Of a DNA stretch of 44,086 nt, positions 7,815 to 15,091 are shown piece after piece; positions within the stretch are counted from its first letter, which is position 1, and every line of letters begins with the position of its first letter. The notes under the pieces are model-generated. The model was not told the origin of the DNA, searched no databases, and saw only the letters and a program-made list of their open reading frames with translations. Position numbers and translations under genes: made by a program. The DNA comes from a virus: positions 1-44,086 of the IMG/VR virus record IMGVR_UViG_3300027969_003477; one strand, written 5' to 3'.

Positions 7815-8630
7815 TCAATCTAGGTCTCGACATTCGGCAACTATTTTTTTAAAGATAGGCTGAAATTGTGCCCAACAAGCATAAGGCGATCCCATTATCT
7901 TTGAAGTAAAAGCTAATGCTTCCTTGGTCATTTGTTTAGGTTGTAAACCAATGGCTTTCATGCTGTTAAGTAAGAACTGAGTCTTACAAGCATTCTCCAA
8001 TGATATGAATAACCAAGCAGCTTCTTCTAAGGTTTCCCCTACTGTATAGATTCCATGATTTTGCAATAATATTGCTTTATTACTTCCTAAGGCTGTGGCC
8101 ATTTTAAGACCTTCCTCCCTGGTAACAATAGCACCGTTGAATTGATCATACACCGCTAACTTATCATGGAACAGACAGGTATCTTCAGTCACATAATCAA
8201 TAGGCAAACCAAATGTTGACCACGCTGATCCATAATGACTGTGTACATGTGCAACCGCAACAATCTCAGGCCTTAATTTTCTTATTACTGTAAAGGTTGC
8301 CCAAGCCGGTCTACTAGCCGGATGGGATCCTTCGATGACATCTCCGTTTGAGTTTACCCGAATCAATGACGACACTGTTACCATGGAAAAATCTACGCCC
8401 ATAGGATTAAGCCAATATGTGTCTGTGAACTCGGGATCACGAACTGCAATATAGCCACCGATTCCGTCAGTATATCCATTTTGGGCAAACACTCTACAGG
8501 AGGCCGCTAATACAATTTTAAGATGATTCCTCTCGTCTTCAAGACTTTTAAATGTTGGCATAGAGGGCAGGGCTCCACCTTTTCTAGAGTCTTTGGTAGG
8601 GTCGTAATTTTCTAATGAAGGAAGATTCAT
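7815..8630 (-). CDS. class II aldolase / adducin-domain protein
   Basis: The 271-residue protein shows the class II aldolase head: zinc histidines in AHVHSHYG (H128, H130) and NHG (H192), plus the N-terminal helix AASCRVFAQNGYTDGIGGY typical of the family. Known members cleave or epimerise sugar phosphates (fuculose-, rhamnulose-, ribulose-phosphate); adducin-type relatives lack activity. I chose ATG 8630 because a TATAAATA late promoter lies at 8663-8656 on this strand, which would be inside the gene if the upstream ATG at 8699 were used. It leads the minus-strand run of aldolase, oxygenase, two GNAT-like genes and desaturase. A role in supplying or trimming a sugar or hydroxy-acid unit is inferred. 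Confidence 0.83.
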   Translation of the reverse strand: MNLPSLENYDPTKDSRKGGALPSMPTFKSLEDERNHLKIVLAASCRVFAQNGYTDGIGGYIAVRDPEFTDTYWLNPMGVDFSMVTVSSLIRVNSNGDVIEGSHPASRPAWATFTVIRKLRPEIVAVAHVHSHYGSAWSTFGLPIDYVTEDTCLFHDKLAVYDQFNGAIVTREEGLKMATALGSNKAILLQNHGIYTVGETLEEAAWLFISLENACKTQFLLNSMKAIGLQPKQMTKEALAFTSKIMGSPYACWAQFQPIFKKIVAECRDLD

Positions 8631-8649
8631 TTTGTTAAGTGCAGTATAA

Positions 8650-8657
8650 GGTAAATA
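8650..8657 (+). promoter_or_regulatory. late-promoter-like element (GGTAAATA)
   Basis: The TAAATA core lies 21 bp before ATG 8679, with GGAG at 8665-8668 between them. It overlaps the opposing minus-strand element by two bases, so the two elements sit back to back. Confidence 0.45.
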
Positions 8658-8663
8658 TTTATA
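8656..8663 (-). promoter_or_regulatory. T4-type late promoter (TATAAATA) for the aldolase run
   Basis: An exact TATAAATA on the minus strand, 25 bp upstream of the chosen aldolase start at 8630. It can drive the five-gene minus-strand unit down to 4960. Confidence 0.75.
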
Positions 8664-8678
8664 TGGAGATCTTAAACT

Positions 8679-9248
8679 ATGCCCTATTTGCGAATTCACA
8701 AATCTAAAAAAACTGTAGACAACGAGGCTTATATTTTGGAAGTTTTTTCTGTAGACCCCGATCCAGTAACAAGAGAAACACTTAGTCAGGATGATAGAAC
8801 AGCTAGAATTTTAGACGAAGATTCTCTAGGAGTTAGATATATTAAATCTCATACATTTTCGTATTTGCCAGGCAGCATTGGTGCCTGGCCTTATTCGGAT
8901 TATCCTAGTGCATTAAGTGCTATCTATCAATACGGCATAGAATTATTTTTATTGGCTGATGCTGGCGACGCCTATTTGAGATTCCACAAACTAAATCCAG
9001 ATACTCGTGAAATCAATACCTATATTGTATTCGAAAGCGAACAAGCATGGACTGATAAAGTAGAAGCCAAATACAATATCTTGAGACCTTTTATAGATGA
9101 AATCACTGACTTTACTGAAGAAAGTAAAACATTAACAGATCAAGAATACAACGATTTTGTTAGTGAAATATTCGTTGATGTAAGAAATATGAAAGAAAAC
9201 GGAAACGGACAATGTAGGTTAGATTGGCTCAATCGATACCGCCTATGA
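8679..9248 (+). CDS. hypothetical protein, 189 aa
   Basis: The start has a GGAG site 10 bases upstream. The protein is soluble and acidic, rich in aromatic residues (SHTFSYLPGSIGAWPYSDYPSA), with alternating strand-like segments and a helical C-terminus (EESKTLTDQEYNDFVSEIF). I do not recognise a family. It stands alone on the plus strand between the aldolase and an oxygenase, and its 3' end overlaps the convergent oxygenase gene by 20 bases. Confidence 0.65.
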   Translation: MPYLRIHKSKKTVDNEAYILEVFSVDPDPVTRETLSQDDRTARILDEDSLGVRYIKSHTFSYLPGSIGAWPYSDYPSALSAIYQYGIELFLLADAGDAYLRFHKLNPDTREINTYIVFESEQAWTDKVEAKYNILRPFIDEITDFTEESKTLTDQEYNDFVSEIFVDVRNMKENGNGQCRLDWLNRYRL

Positions 9249-9747
9249 GAGCATATCGAGTAGTATCAGAATAATTGTAAACTTTATGATAGTGGGCCAC
9301 GTTTATTTTATAAACTTGGCCTTTTTCTTTATCTAGTCGCTGAATATTGTTATGTATTTTAAATAAAAAGTCGCTAGGAGAATTTAGGTCACAATGTAAT
9401 CTAGCAACAGGATCAAAATCCAAATGCCAATCTAGGCCAAACTGTGGCTTCATTATGCCAATTCTTAGTTGAGAGGTCTTTATTTCTAAAACATCCTCGA
9501 TTTCTTTAGTCAATTGCTTGTTAAGAAAAACCTGTACATAGTTTTCTTCAATGCTAGTTGGATCTTCGTTGATATCTCTAGGTGCGTTTGCATACCTAGT
9601 TGATAGTGATTCTAATATGTTGTTGTCTGATGTGTCAGCATACTTTACTAATCTATCACAGAAGTCATCAGATAGCTGTCCTATTTGTTCGTACAGAGGA
9701 TTTTTTCTAAGTAATGATAACTGTTTCAGCAATTCTAATTTGTTCAT
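9229..9747 (-). CDS. 2-oxoglutarate/Fe(II) oxygenase-like protein C, 172 aa
   Basis: A compact protein with H108-x-D110 (DWHLDFDP), a distal His (H152 or H154, AHYHKV) and R164 in the last strand (TTRYALIGG). This is the facial-triad layout of aspartyl/asparaginyl hydroxylase-like oxygenases. The N-terminal 90 residues are helical. No Shine-Dalgarno is visible before ATG 9747; a late-type ACTAAATA lies 22 bp upstream. It is the only minus-strand gene between two plus-strand genes, which suggests a separately acquired cassette. Substrate unknown. Confidence 0.68.
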   Translation of the reverse strand: MNKLELLKQLSLLRKNPLYEQIGQLSDDFCDRLVKYADTSDNNILESLSTRYANAPRDINEDPTSIEENYVQVFLNKQLTKEIEDVLEIKTSQLRIGIMKPQFGLDWHLDFDPVARLHCDLNSPSDFLFKIHNNIQRLDKEKGQVYKINVAHYHKVYNYSDTTRYALIGGID

Positions 9748-9755
9748 GGCGGTCG

Positions 9756-9763
9756 CTTAAATA
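9756..9763 (+). promoter_or_regulatory. late-promoter-like element (CTTAAATA)
   Basis: It lies 23 bp before the radical SAM start, in the 39-bp gap between divergent genes. It faces a minus-strand element 6 bp away. Confidence 0.5.
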
Positions 9764-9769
9764 ACAAAC

Positions 9770-9777
9770 TATTTAGT
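9770..9777 (-). promoter_or_regulatory. late-promoter-like element (ACTAAATA), minus strand
   Basis: It reads toward the oxygenase C gene starting at 9747, with a predicted leader of about 15 bases. It pairs with the opposing plus-strand element at 9756-9763. Confidence 0.5.
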
Positions 9778-9786
9778 GACTATATA

Positions 9787-10692
9787 ATGAGTAAAATAAT
9801 TCCAATTTCCAATGTAGAATCGTGGGCGCCAGAGAACAATCCCTTTAAAGTTGTTATAGCTGATATTACTCATAAATGTAATATGGAGTGTAAAAATTGT
9901 TATATTCCAAATAGAGATATAGAAGACATGAATTTAGATCGGTTAGTAGAGTTTGCAAAAAGACTACCAAACAGGGTTGAGTTGAGATTGATAGGTGCTG
10001 AACCTACAATGCGAGATGAACTTCCAGATCTAGTTCATCGGTTAACTTCAGAAACACCGCATAGAATAATTTTGTTGTCTAATGGTTTAAAGTTTGCCGG
10101 CAGGCGGTATACTGAGACTTTGAAACAGGCTGGATTAAAATATCTGTACCTTAGTATGAACGGATTAGACAACGATCACTGGTATGAGCAGATAGATGGA
10201 ATGCCTTGTGCTAAAAATAAACTAATGGCCCTAGACAATGCAGTAGAAGCTGGGTTCAGTTTAGACATTGGATGTATTCTAGTAAAAGGCATCAATGAAT
10301 CAGTAGTTGAAAAAATTGTACCACTGCTTCAGAATGCTGGGATGACTTCCGGTGTTATAAGATTAAAAAATGTAGGACAAGTTGGCCGGTATCAATTAGA
10401 TACTAACGAAAATTTAACCATATCGGAAATCTCAAATCTATGTGCTGGTGCTTGGAATATTGATATAAAAACAATAGAAGACAGCAAGAATATGGGTGTG
10501 GGGGAAGAGTTTGAAACTAGATACTTCTCAACTGATAGTAGCATACATAGGGGATTAGGGCTATGGTGTAAAATTACTGATTGGGAATATATTAGTAATG
10601 GCGGGAAAAGTCATCGTCGAGGCCGTATTACAGAAGATTGGAGAATTGCAGGCTTCAGCGAACATGTAAAGGCCAACGAAGGTCTTTACTAA
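9787..10692 (+). CDS. radical SAM enzyme, 301 aa
   Basis: The CxxxCxxC iron-sulfur motif is present (C31, C35, C38; THKCNMECKNCYIP), followed by strand and helix alternation of the partial TIM barrel and a GxE-like segment (LRLIGAEPTMRDE). The arrangement is MoaA/SPASM-like in its N-terminal half. No clear second cysteine cluster exists, so auxiliary clusters are unlikely. Such enzymes do difficult C-H chemistry on peptides, sugars or cofactors, but no precursor peptide is recognised nearby. It ends four bases into the convergent desaturase B gene. Confidence 0.88.
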   Translation: MSKIIPISNVESWAPENNPFKVVIADITHKCNMECKNCYIPNRDIEDMNLDRLVEFAKRLPNRVELRLIGAEPTMRDELPDLVHRLTSETPHRIILLSNGLKFAGRRYTETLKQAGLKYLYLSMNGLDNDHWYEQIDGMPCAKNKLMALDNAVEAGFSLDIGCILVKGINESVVEKIVPLLQNAGMTSGVIRLKNVGQVGRYQLDTNENLTISEISNLCAGAWNIDIKTIEDSKNMGVGEEFETRYFSTDSSIHRGLGLWCKITDWEYISNGGKSHRRGRITEDWRIAGFSEHVKANEGLY

Positions 10693-11486
10693 CGTCTTAT
10701 AATTAACGGAACAATGTACTTTGCTAAATCAAACTCTCCAGGCTTGATAGCAAAGGTATAATTCCAAGGTTGTAAGTGATGATTGTGATGCAGGCTGTTT
10801 CCTAAACTTAAAAACATCAACAGTTTAGAATTAATATTAACTGAATTATCCCCAGTATCTCCGTTCGTATATCCGTAATTTGTTCCGCTGTGAGCAAATG
10901 TGTTTACCAATCCTTCTAGATGAAAGTGATACACTCCACCACCGATCATAAAGAACACTGACAGATGCCAGTTGATTAGAGTTAATAAAATAAATGTTCC
11001 CCACCATATCTTAAAATAATTCCTGTGCATAAACTTAAGAATTGGGTCTTTTAACAATTTAGGATTTAACTTAGGCCAAACATGTGTCATATTATGCCAT
11101 ATCAACCAGCTCCATAATCGACCCTTGGCAGGAGTGTGTGGGTCAAGTTCTCGATCACTGTGGGCATGATGAAGTCGCATGTGAATTGCTTCAACTGCAA
11201 TAGGAGTTCCGTTCCCACAGAGCAATCCTAAGTATGCTCCTAGGTATGCTATCCACGGATATGTTTCGAAACTTCGGTGACTCCAATACCTATGCATGAA
11301 TATCGTGAAACCTAAATAACCAAATACTAGATATCCTAAAGGTATCAACAATAATGCCCAAGCTGATGTGTAACCTAAGAACACCGAAGCAATTCCTAAC
11401 AGCAAAAATAGATGCTGTGGAATAATTATTTTCCATATATGCGGTTTAAGAGTTGTAACCGATGACTGGTATGCTGTGTTCTTCAT
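10689..11486 (-). CDS. membrane fatty-acid desaturase B
   Basis: The 265-residue protein has HRYWSH (H65-H70), HMRLHH (H102, H106, H107) and HHNHH (around residue 230), the three boxes of acyl desaturases. The second box sits at the same residue numbers as in desaturase A. Hydrophobic segments cover residues 20-65 and 80-100, and two more lie near 160-190. It overlaps the upstream GNAT-like gene by four bases, repeating the gene order of the first desaturase pair. Specificity (chain position, CoA, ACP or lipid substrate) cannot be read from the sequence. Confidence 0.88.
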   Translation of the reverse strand: MKNTAYQSSVTTLKPHIWKIIIPQHLFLLLGIASVFLGYTSAWALLLIPLGYLVFGYLGFTIFMHRYWSHRSFETYPWIAYLGAYLGLLCGNGTPIAVEAIHMRLHHAHSDRELDPHTPAKGRLWSWLIWHNMTHVWPKLNPKLLKDPILKFMHRNYFKIWWGTFILLTLINWHLSVFFMIGGGVYHFHLEGLVNTFAHSGTNYGYTNGDTGDNSVNINSKLLMFLSLGNSLHHNHHLQPWNYTFAIKPGEFDLAKYIVPLIIRR

Positions 11487-12100
11487 AACATTGTCAACCC
11501 TTCTTGCAATGCTGTGTCTACATTGTTTCTAAATTTCTGCTTCAATGTGAACTTAAGAACCATTGTTTCGTGGTCTAAGGGCTTGCCAAAGTATAAAATG
11601 TTATCGAAGAAAGACCATTTTGTGCGCTGGCCAGCAGGAACAACCTCTTCAACTGTTCGTTCGTAATTTAAAAATTTTGGAACATTCTTCATGTAGATGT
11701 TATGATATTTTTTATAAGACAATCTGTTAACATCAGTGGTTCTTAACATATAAAATGTATATCGACTTTGATTTTCTTGTTCTGTTAATAAGTGCATCCA
11801 CAACGAAGACCATCCGTTCTTAACAGGATTGTATATATTATCAGGTTTTAGATTGCGCCAATTGTAGATACCATAAGAAGGCATGACAGATATCGGCGCT
11901 GTTGAGATTGTACTAGTTAATTCTCCATCCCTGTAATAACCGTAAACAGTAGTTGTGTCTCTTTTTAAGATATTATGAGTGTATCTTAAAAATTCTTCTT
12001 CTGACACTGTTTGTCTAGTTTGAGCTATCCTATGATAGGGCAATTTTTTAATGGTATTAGATAACTCTTCCCAGTTGTCCAAAGTTAAGATCTTAATCAT
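11483..12100 (-). CDS. GNAT-fold acyltransferase-like protein C, 205 aa
   Basis: The start is taken at MIKILTLDNW (12100). The longer frame to 12121 would begin upstream of a late-type TAAATA element that sits four bases before this ATG. The protein shares with GNAT-like protein A the same length, a central YGYYRDGEL..S strand pair and a C-terminal pattern (VVPAGQRTKW, ILYFGKPL, MVLK). It is followed by a desaturase in both cases. Motif support for GNAT is weak; relatedness of the two proteins is better supported than their chemistry. Confidence 0.55.
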   Translation of the reverse strand: MIKILTLDNWEELSNTIKKLPYHRIAQTRQTVSEEEFLRYTHNILKRDTTTVYGYYRDGELTSTISTAPISVMPSYGIYNWRNLKPDNIYNPVKNGWSSLWMHLLTEQENQSRYTFYMLRTTDVNRLSYKKYHNIYMKNVPKFLNYERTVEEVVPAGQRTKWSFFDNILYFGKPLDHETMVLKFTLKQKFRNNVDTALQEGLTML

Positions 12101-12104
12101 GAAA

Positions 12105-12112
12105 TATTTAGT
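12105..12112 (-). promoter_or_regulatory. late-promoter-like element (ACTAAATA), minus strand
   Basis: TAAATA is followed by TTTC and then the ATG at 12100. This is the same spacing as at 4386, and there is no Shine-Dalgarno. A leaderless late transcript for the GNAT-desaturase pair is predicted. Confidence 0.55.
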
Positions 12113-12129
12113 GGACAACATGCACCTTC

Positions 12130-12137
12130 TATAAATA
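12130..12137 (+). promoter_or_regulatory. T4-type late promoter (TATAAATA)
   Basis: An exact match 17 bp before the acyl carrier protein ATG, with AAGGGG at 12144-12149 in the leader. It opens the plus-strand run from 12155 and faces the divergent minus-strand element at 12105-12112. Confidence 0.85.
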
Positions 12138-12154
12138 TCCCGTAAGGGGATAAT

Positions 12155-12382
12155 ATGAACTATAAAGATTCTGTGCTACAAGGTATTTCGAAATTGATTA
12201 AAAAACCCATTGAAGAAATTAGGCTAGATTTAGAATTACAAGCTGATCTACAATTAGACAGCCTAGACATTGTTGAACTGTTAATGGAAATTGAAGAAAG
12301 TATGGCTGAAGACTTAGATGCCAATACCTTTGAAAACTGTAAAACTGTAAAAGACTTAATTATTATTTTAGAAGGCATGTAA
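12155..12382 (+). CDS. acyl carrier protein
   Basis: The 75-residue protein is a typical single-domain acyl carrier: a helix-rich fold with the phosphopantetheine site LDSLD (S36) followed by IVELLMEIEE, as in bacterial AcpP. It should be modified by a host phosphopantetheinyl transferase, since none is seen here, and would then carry acyl or aminoacyl groups as thioesters. It is the first gene of a late plus-strand operon with a short unknown gene and a PLP enzyme, and it lies beside the second GNAT-desaturase pair. This placement suggests it presents chains to those enzymes. Confidence 0.9.
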   Translation: MNYKDSVLQGISKLIKKPIEEIRLDLELQADLQLDSLDIVELLMEIEESMAEDLDANTFENCKTVKDLIIILEGM

Positions 12383-12383
12383 C

Positions 12384-12698
12384 ATGAGAATAGATGTTAT
12401 TTTTAAAGACGGACCCTATTGGGATCCAGATAAATCAAATGTTGTATTACATCATATCAATCACGGTGTGTCAGAAGAATTTATGAAAAACTCAGTAAAC
12501 TGGTTATTTGGTTTACCATTGTTAACTGTTGAAACTGAAAAATCAAGCACAGCTAACATAAATTGGACTACAAAAATTTATCTAAACGACAACGCCGAAG
12601 CATCTGTGGTCAACGAAATAAAAGAATATTATGAAAAAAATATTATTCCGGAATTGAGCAAGTTAGGTTATAATATTGAAATTAAAATTGAAAGCTAA
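12384..12698 (+). CDS. hypothetical protein, 104 aa
   Basis: It starts one base after the acyl carrier protein stop and ends one base before the PLP-enzyme start, so it is firmly in the operon. The protein is small and mixed alpha/beta with no cysteine (MRIDVIFKDGPYWDPDKSN start, helical C-terminus). I do not recognise a family. Its position suggests a partner of the carrier protein or of the PLP enzyme. Confidence 0.65.
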   Translation: MRIDVIFKDGPYWDPDKSNVVLHHINHGVSEEFMKNSVNWLFGLPLLTVETEKSSTANINWTTKIYLNDNAEASVVNEIKEYYEKNIIPELSKLGYNIEIKIES

Positions 12699-12699
12699 T

Positions 12700-13557
12700 A
12701 TGGCAGACCAAAATCCATTGTACAATAAATTAACAAAGCCTATTAGAGACTCAAAAATGGATTTGATTCTTAATCAACTTCCTGTTAGCGAGTTATTCCC
12801 TAAGGATTTAGAATTTAATTTTAAAGAGCGGCTAACTGTAAAAAATAAATTGTTAGATAAATTTATTCCATGGGTTCATGATTTCTTTACAGGACTAGAT
12901 GGATTCAAATACAAGTATATTGCCAATGGAAACTCTGATGCTGTTAACATGGTGTTATTGCAACACAATTATGACAAAATCTTTTATCTAGAAAATGAAT
13001 ATAGTTACTATTCTCATATATGTAATAGCTTAAAACTTCGTTCAGAAGTGTTTAACGAAATCAGTATAGATAAAATAACAATAAATGACCTAGTGTTAAT
13101 AAGTTTGCCATCCAGTTACGATGGTGACAGTGAAGGAAAAATTAAGATCATTAACGAATTACAGAAAAGAAATTGTAAAGTATTTGTTGATGTTGCCTAC
13201 TGCGGATTAACTAAGCCATTCAATTTTCATTTCCAATCAACTAAAAATACATATTTTGCCTTTACATTTAGTAAAACTCTTTCACTGGCTTACAATAGAA
13301 TCGCTGTGATATTTTCCGATACAGAAATTCCCGGATTAGCGGTCATGAATAAAATTGGCTACTTAAATTTATCTGGAGCAAATGCTGCATTAACGCTAAT
13401 GAATAATTTTAAACCAGACTATGTGTATGAAACATATAAAGATCAGTACTCAACAATCTGTAGTAGGCTTAACTTAACTGAAACAAAATGTATACTTTTC
13501 GGTCATGACATTGCCGGCGACAAATTTTGTACCAGTCAAGAATACACGCTATTTTGA
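12700..13557 (+). CDS. PLP-dependent aminotransferase-fold protein (short)
   Basis: Fold type I features are clear: an ANGNSDAV turn near residue 77, the PLP-nitrogen aspartate in VFVDVAY (D164), and the Schiff-base lysine in FSKTLSLAYNRIAV (K192, R200). This resembles histidinol-phosphate/aspartate aminotransferases. With 285 residues it is about 70-100 residues shorter than usual, so most of the C-terminal small domain is missing. It could be an aminotransferase or decarboxylase with reduced architecture, or partly degraded. Start 12700 is the first ATG after the preceding stop. It lies in the carrier-protein operon. Confidence 0.8.
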   Translation: MADQNPLYNKLTKPIRDSKMDLILNQLPVSELFPKDLEFNFKERLTVKNKLLDKFIPWVHDFFTGLDGFKYKYIANGNSDAVNMVLLQHNYDKIFYLENEYSYYSHICNSLKLRSEVFNEISIDKITINDLVLISLPSSYDGDSEGKIKIINELQKRNCKVFVDVAYCGLTKPFNFHFQSTKNTYFAFTFSKTLSLAYNRIAVIFSDTEIPGLAVMNKIGYLNLSGANAALTLMNNFKPDYVYETYKDQYSTICSRLNLTETKCILFGHDIAGDKFCTSQEYTLF

Positions 13558-13564
13558 GATACCT

Positions 13565-14098
13565 ATGTTTATATGGCAATATGTTGATTTAGACCCAGAC
13601 GAAGTTGATCGTATACAGAGATCCTTTATAAAAGCCACATTGACTACTATAAATTTTAATTTCTTTCAACCATTAAAGATTGATACCAATGAATTTATGG
13701 GCATGAAGATTAAAAATCCTGTATTGATACAAGCAGCTCCTTTTAAGTCTGGACAGGTTCATATTGATGTTCGACTCGATAGTAATGTTCTAGCCTTACA
13801 AATACCATTAGTGAATTGTGAAAATAGCGTAACTGAATTTTGGGAAGAAAAAATAACAGAAGAAACTCAGCCATGGATCGATGGCCGGGATGGCGGATCT
13901 CCATACAAGCATATCTCTAGAGAATATTGTAAAAAAATAGACGAGTTTGTATTAACAAAACCCATTGTATTTCGAACAGACATACCCCATAGTGTAACGA
14001 ATAAATCCAAAAACTTTAGAAAAGCAATTAGTCTAAGATTTTATGATGATCCGTGGCATTTACTCAATAATGGCAATGATAGAGTTGACACAGTTTAA
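13565..14098 (+). CDS. 2-oxoglutarate/Fe(II) oxygenase-like protein D, 177 aa
   Basis: The facial triad can be read as H66-x-D68 (VHIDVRLDS) and H142 (DIPHSV), with R152/R158 (RKAISLRF) as candidate co-substrate ligands. I chose ATG 13565, just after the PLP-enzyme stop; an ATG at 13505 in the same frame would overlap that gene by 53 bases. The strand pattern LALQIPLVNCENSVTEFW fits the beta-helix core. It is the last gene of the acyl carrier operon before a 90-bp gap with new promoters. Confidence 0.7.
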   Translation: MFIWQYVDLDPDEVDRIQRSFIKATLTTINFNFFQPLKIDTNEFMGMKIKNPVLIQAAPFKSGQVHIDVRLDSNVLALQIPLVNCENSVTEFWEEKITEETQPWIDGRDGGSPYKHISREYCKKIDEFVLTKPIVFRTDIPHSVTNKSKNFRKAISLRFYDDPWHLLNNGNDRVDTV

Positions 14099-14112
14099 AA
14101 ACAATATATAAT
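14085..14112 (+). promoter_or_regulatory. sigma-70 type promoter
   Basis: Perfect TTGACA at 14085-14090 and perfect TATAAT at 14107-14112 with a 16-bp spacer. It overlaps the end of oxygenase D and lies in front of the glycosyltransferase-like gene. Confidence 0.7.
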
Positions 14113-14158
14113 AGTATTGTGGTACATTACACATTATTTTTATGAGAATAGAGTTTGC

Positions 14159-14166
14159 AATAAATA
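14159..14166 (+). promoter_or_regulatory. T4-type late promoter (AATAAATA)
   Basis: A one-mismatch late element 22 bp before ATG 14189. Together with the sigma-70 promoter at 14085-14112 it suggests that this unit can be read both early and late. Confidence 0.65.
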
Positions 14167-14188
14167 TCTTCCTAAACCATGTTGATAA

Positions 14189-15037
14189 ATGACTCTAAAT
14201 ATCGTATGCACTAGTAAACCTGTAGACGGACTATTATATTATAGTTACGAATACTGCTCATACCTAAACTCATTAGGCATTGATACCAGATTGATCATCG
14301 TTTGCCATCGTAGATTTTCAAAAGAAACTTATATCCAAGCAATCACAAACAAATACATTCATTATCAAAATGTAACATTTGATGATTTCACTCCGTTTCC
14401 AAATGATATAACTTTGATTATGGGTAGAAGTATGATGACACTAAGCTGGCAAGATTTTGATCGTTATGCTGCACCACAACAGGCAACACTGCGCCGAGTG
14501 TTTTCGGACCGTGTGGTTGCTGTCTATTCCGAAAATCATCCGGAGGGTTATCCCAAAGCAGTAGAGTTTTACTCTCCGGCAAAGATTGTTGATTTGTGTG
14601 ACACAGAAGTTTATCCAAACGGAGTTGGTGATCATTTTGAAAAAACTATCAATTTTGAAATATACAAACCCCATGTTAATAATATTCAGTTCAAATATCT
14701 TTTCCAAGGAACCAACGACAAGTACTATGCAACAGCTGAAAAATTCATCAATCAATTCCCCGACTACGGAATCTTGACATACCATGAAAAGTATGTTAAT
14801 ATTAAAAATAATAATGTATTTGCACCCATCGAAAACCTACTGGGAATCTTTGACACTTATGTCTATGCCAAGGAAACATTTGACCCGGCCCCTAGAATTG
14901 TGCAAGAATGCAAATTTTTCGGTAAAGGATTAATTTATCTCAGAGATCAATCGATTCGAGATGGCGGTAGTGTATACTGGCAAAGAGACATTAAACCAAT
15001 AGATGTTGAACCAATAATTGAGGCCATAAAAAAATGA
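14189..15037 (+). CDS. glycosyltransferase-like protein, 282 aa
   Basis: The start MTLNIVCTSKPVDGLLYYSYEYCSYLNSLG has the N-terminal strand-loop-helix of a GT-B Rossmann domain, and the C-terminal part (ENLLGIFDTYVY..DPAPRIVQECKFFGKGLIYL) resembles the nucleotide-sugar side of GT-B enzymes (E/PxxR-x3-E pattern). The middle is less typical. No membrane segment is seen. It precedes the nitroreductase fusion and carbamoyltransferase genes, so it may place a sugar that is then decorated. It has its own early-type and late-type promoters. The call is by pattern only. Confidence 0.55.
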   Translation: MTLNIVCTSKPVDGLLYYSYEYCSYLNSLGIDTRLIIVCHRRFSKETYIQAITNKYIHYQNVTFDDFTPFPNDITLIMGRSMMTLSWQDFDRYAAPQQATLRRVFSDRVVAVYSENHPEGYPKAVEFYSPAKIVDLCDTEVYPNGVGDHFEKTINFEIYKPHVNNIQFKYLFQGTNDKYYATAEKFINQFPDYGILTYHEKYVNIKNNNVFAPIENLLGIFDTYVYAKETFDPAPRIVQECKFFGKGLIYLRDQSIRDGGSVYWQRDIKPIDVEPIIEAIKK

Positions 15038-15058
15038 CTTGATCTTGTGCAATACTTG

Positions 15059-15066
15059 ATTAAATA
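15059..15066 (+). promoter_or_regulatory. late-promoter-like element (ATTAAATA)
   Basis: It lies 25 bp before the chosen ATG 15092 of the nitroreductase fusion, ahead of AAGGA at 15080-15084. It starts the nitroreductase-carbamoyltransferase-methyltransferase run. Confidence 0.5.
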
Positions 15067-15091
15067 CATGTATTGTTGCAAGGATAAACAA

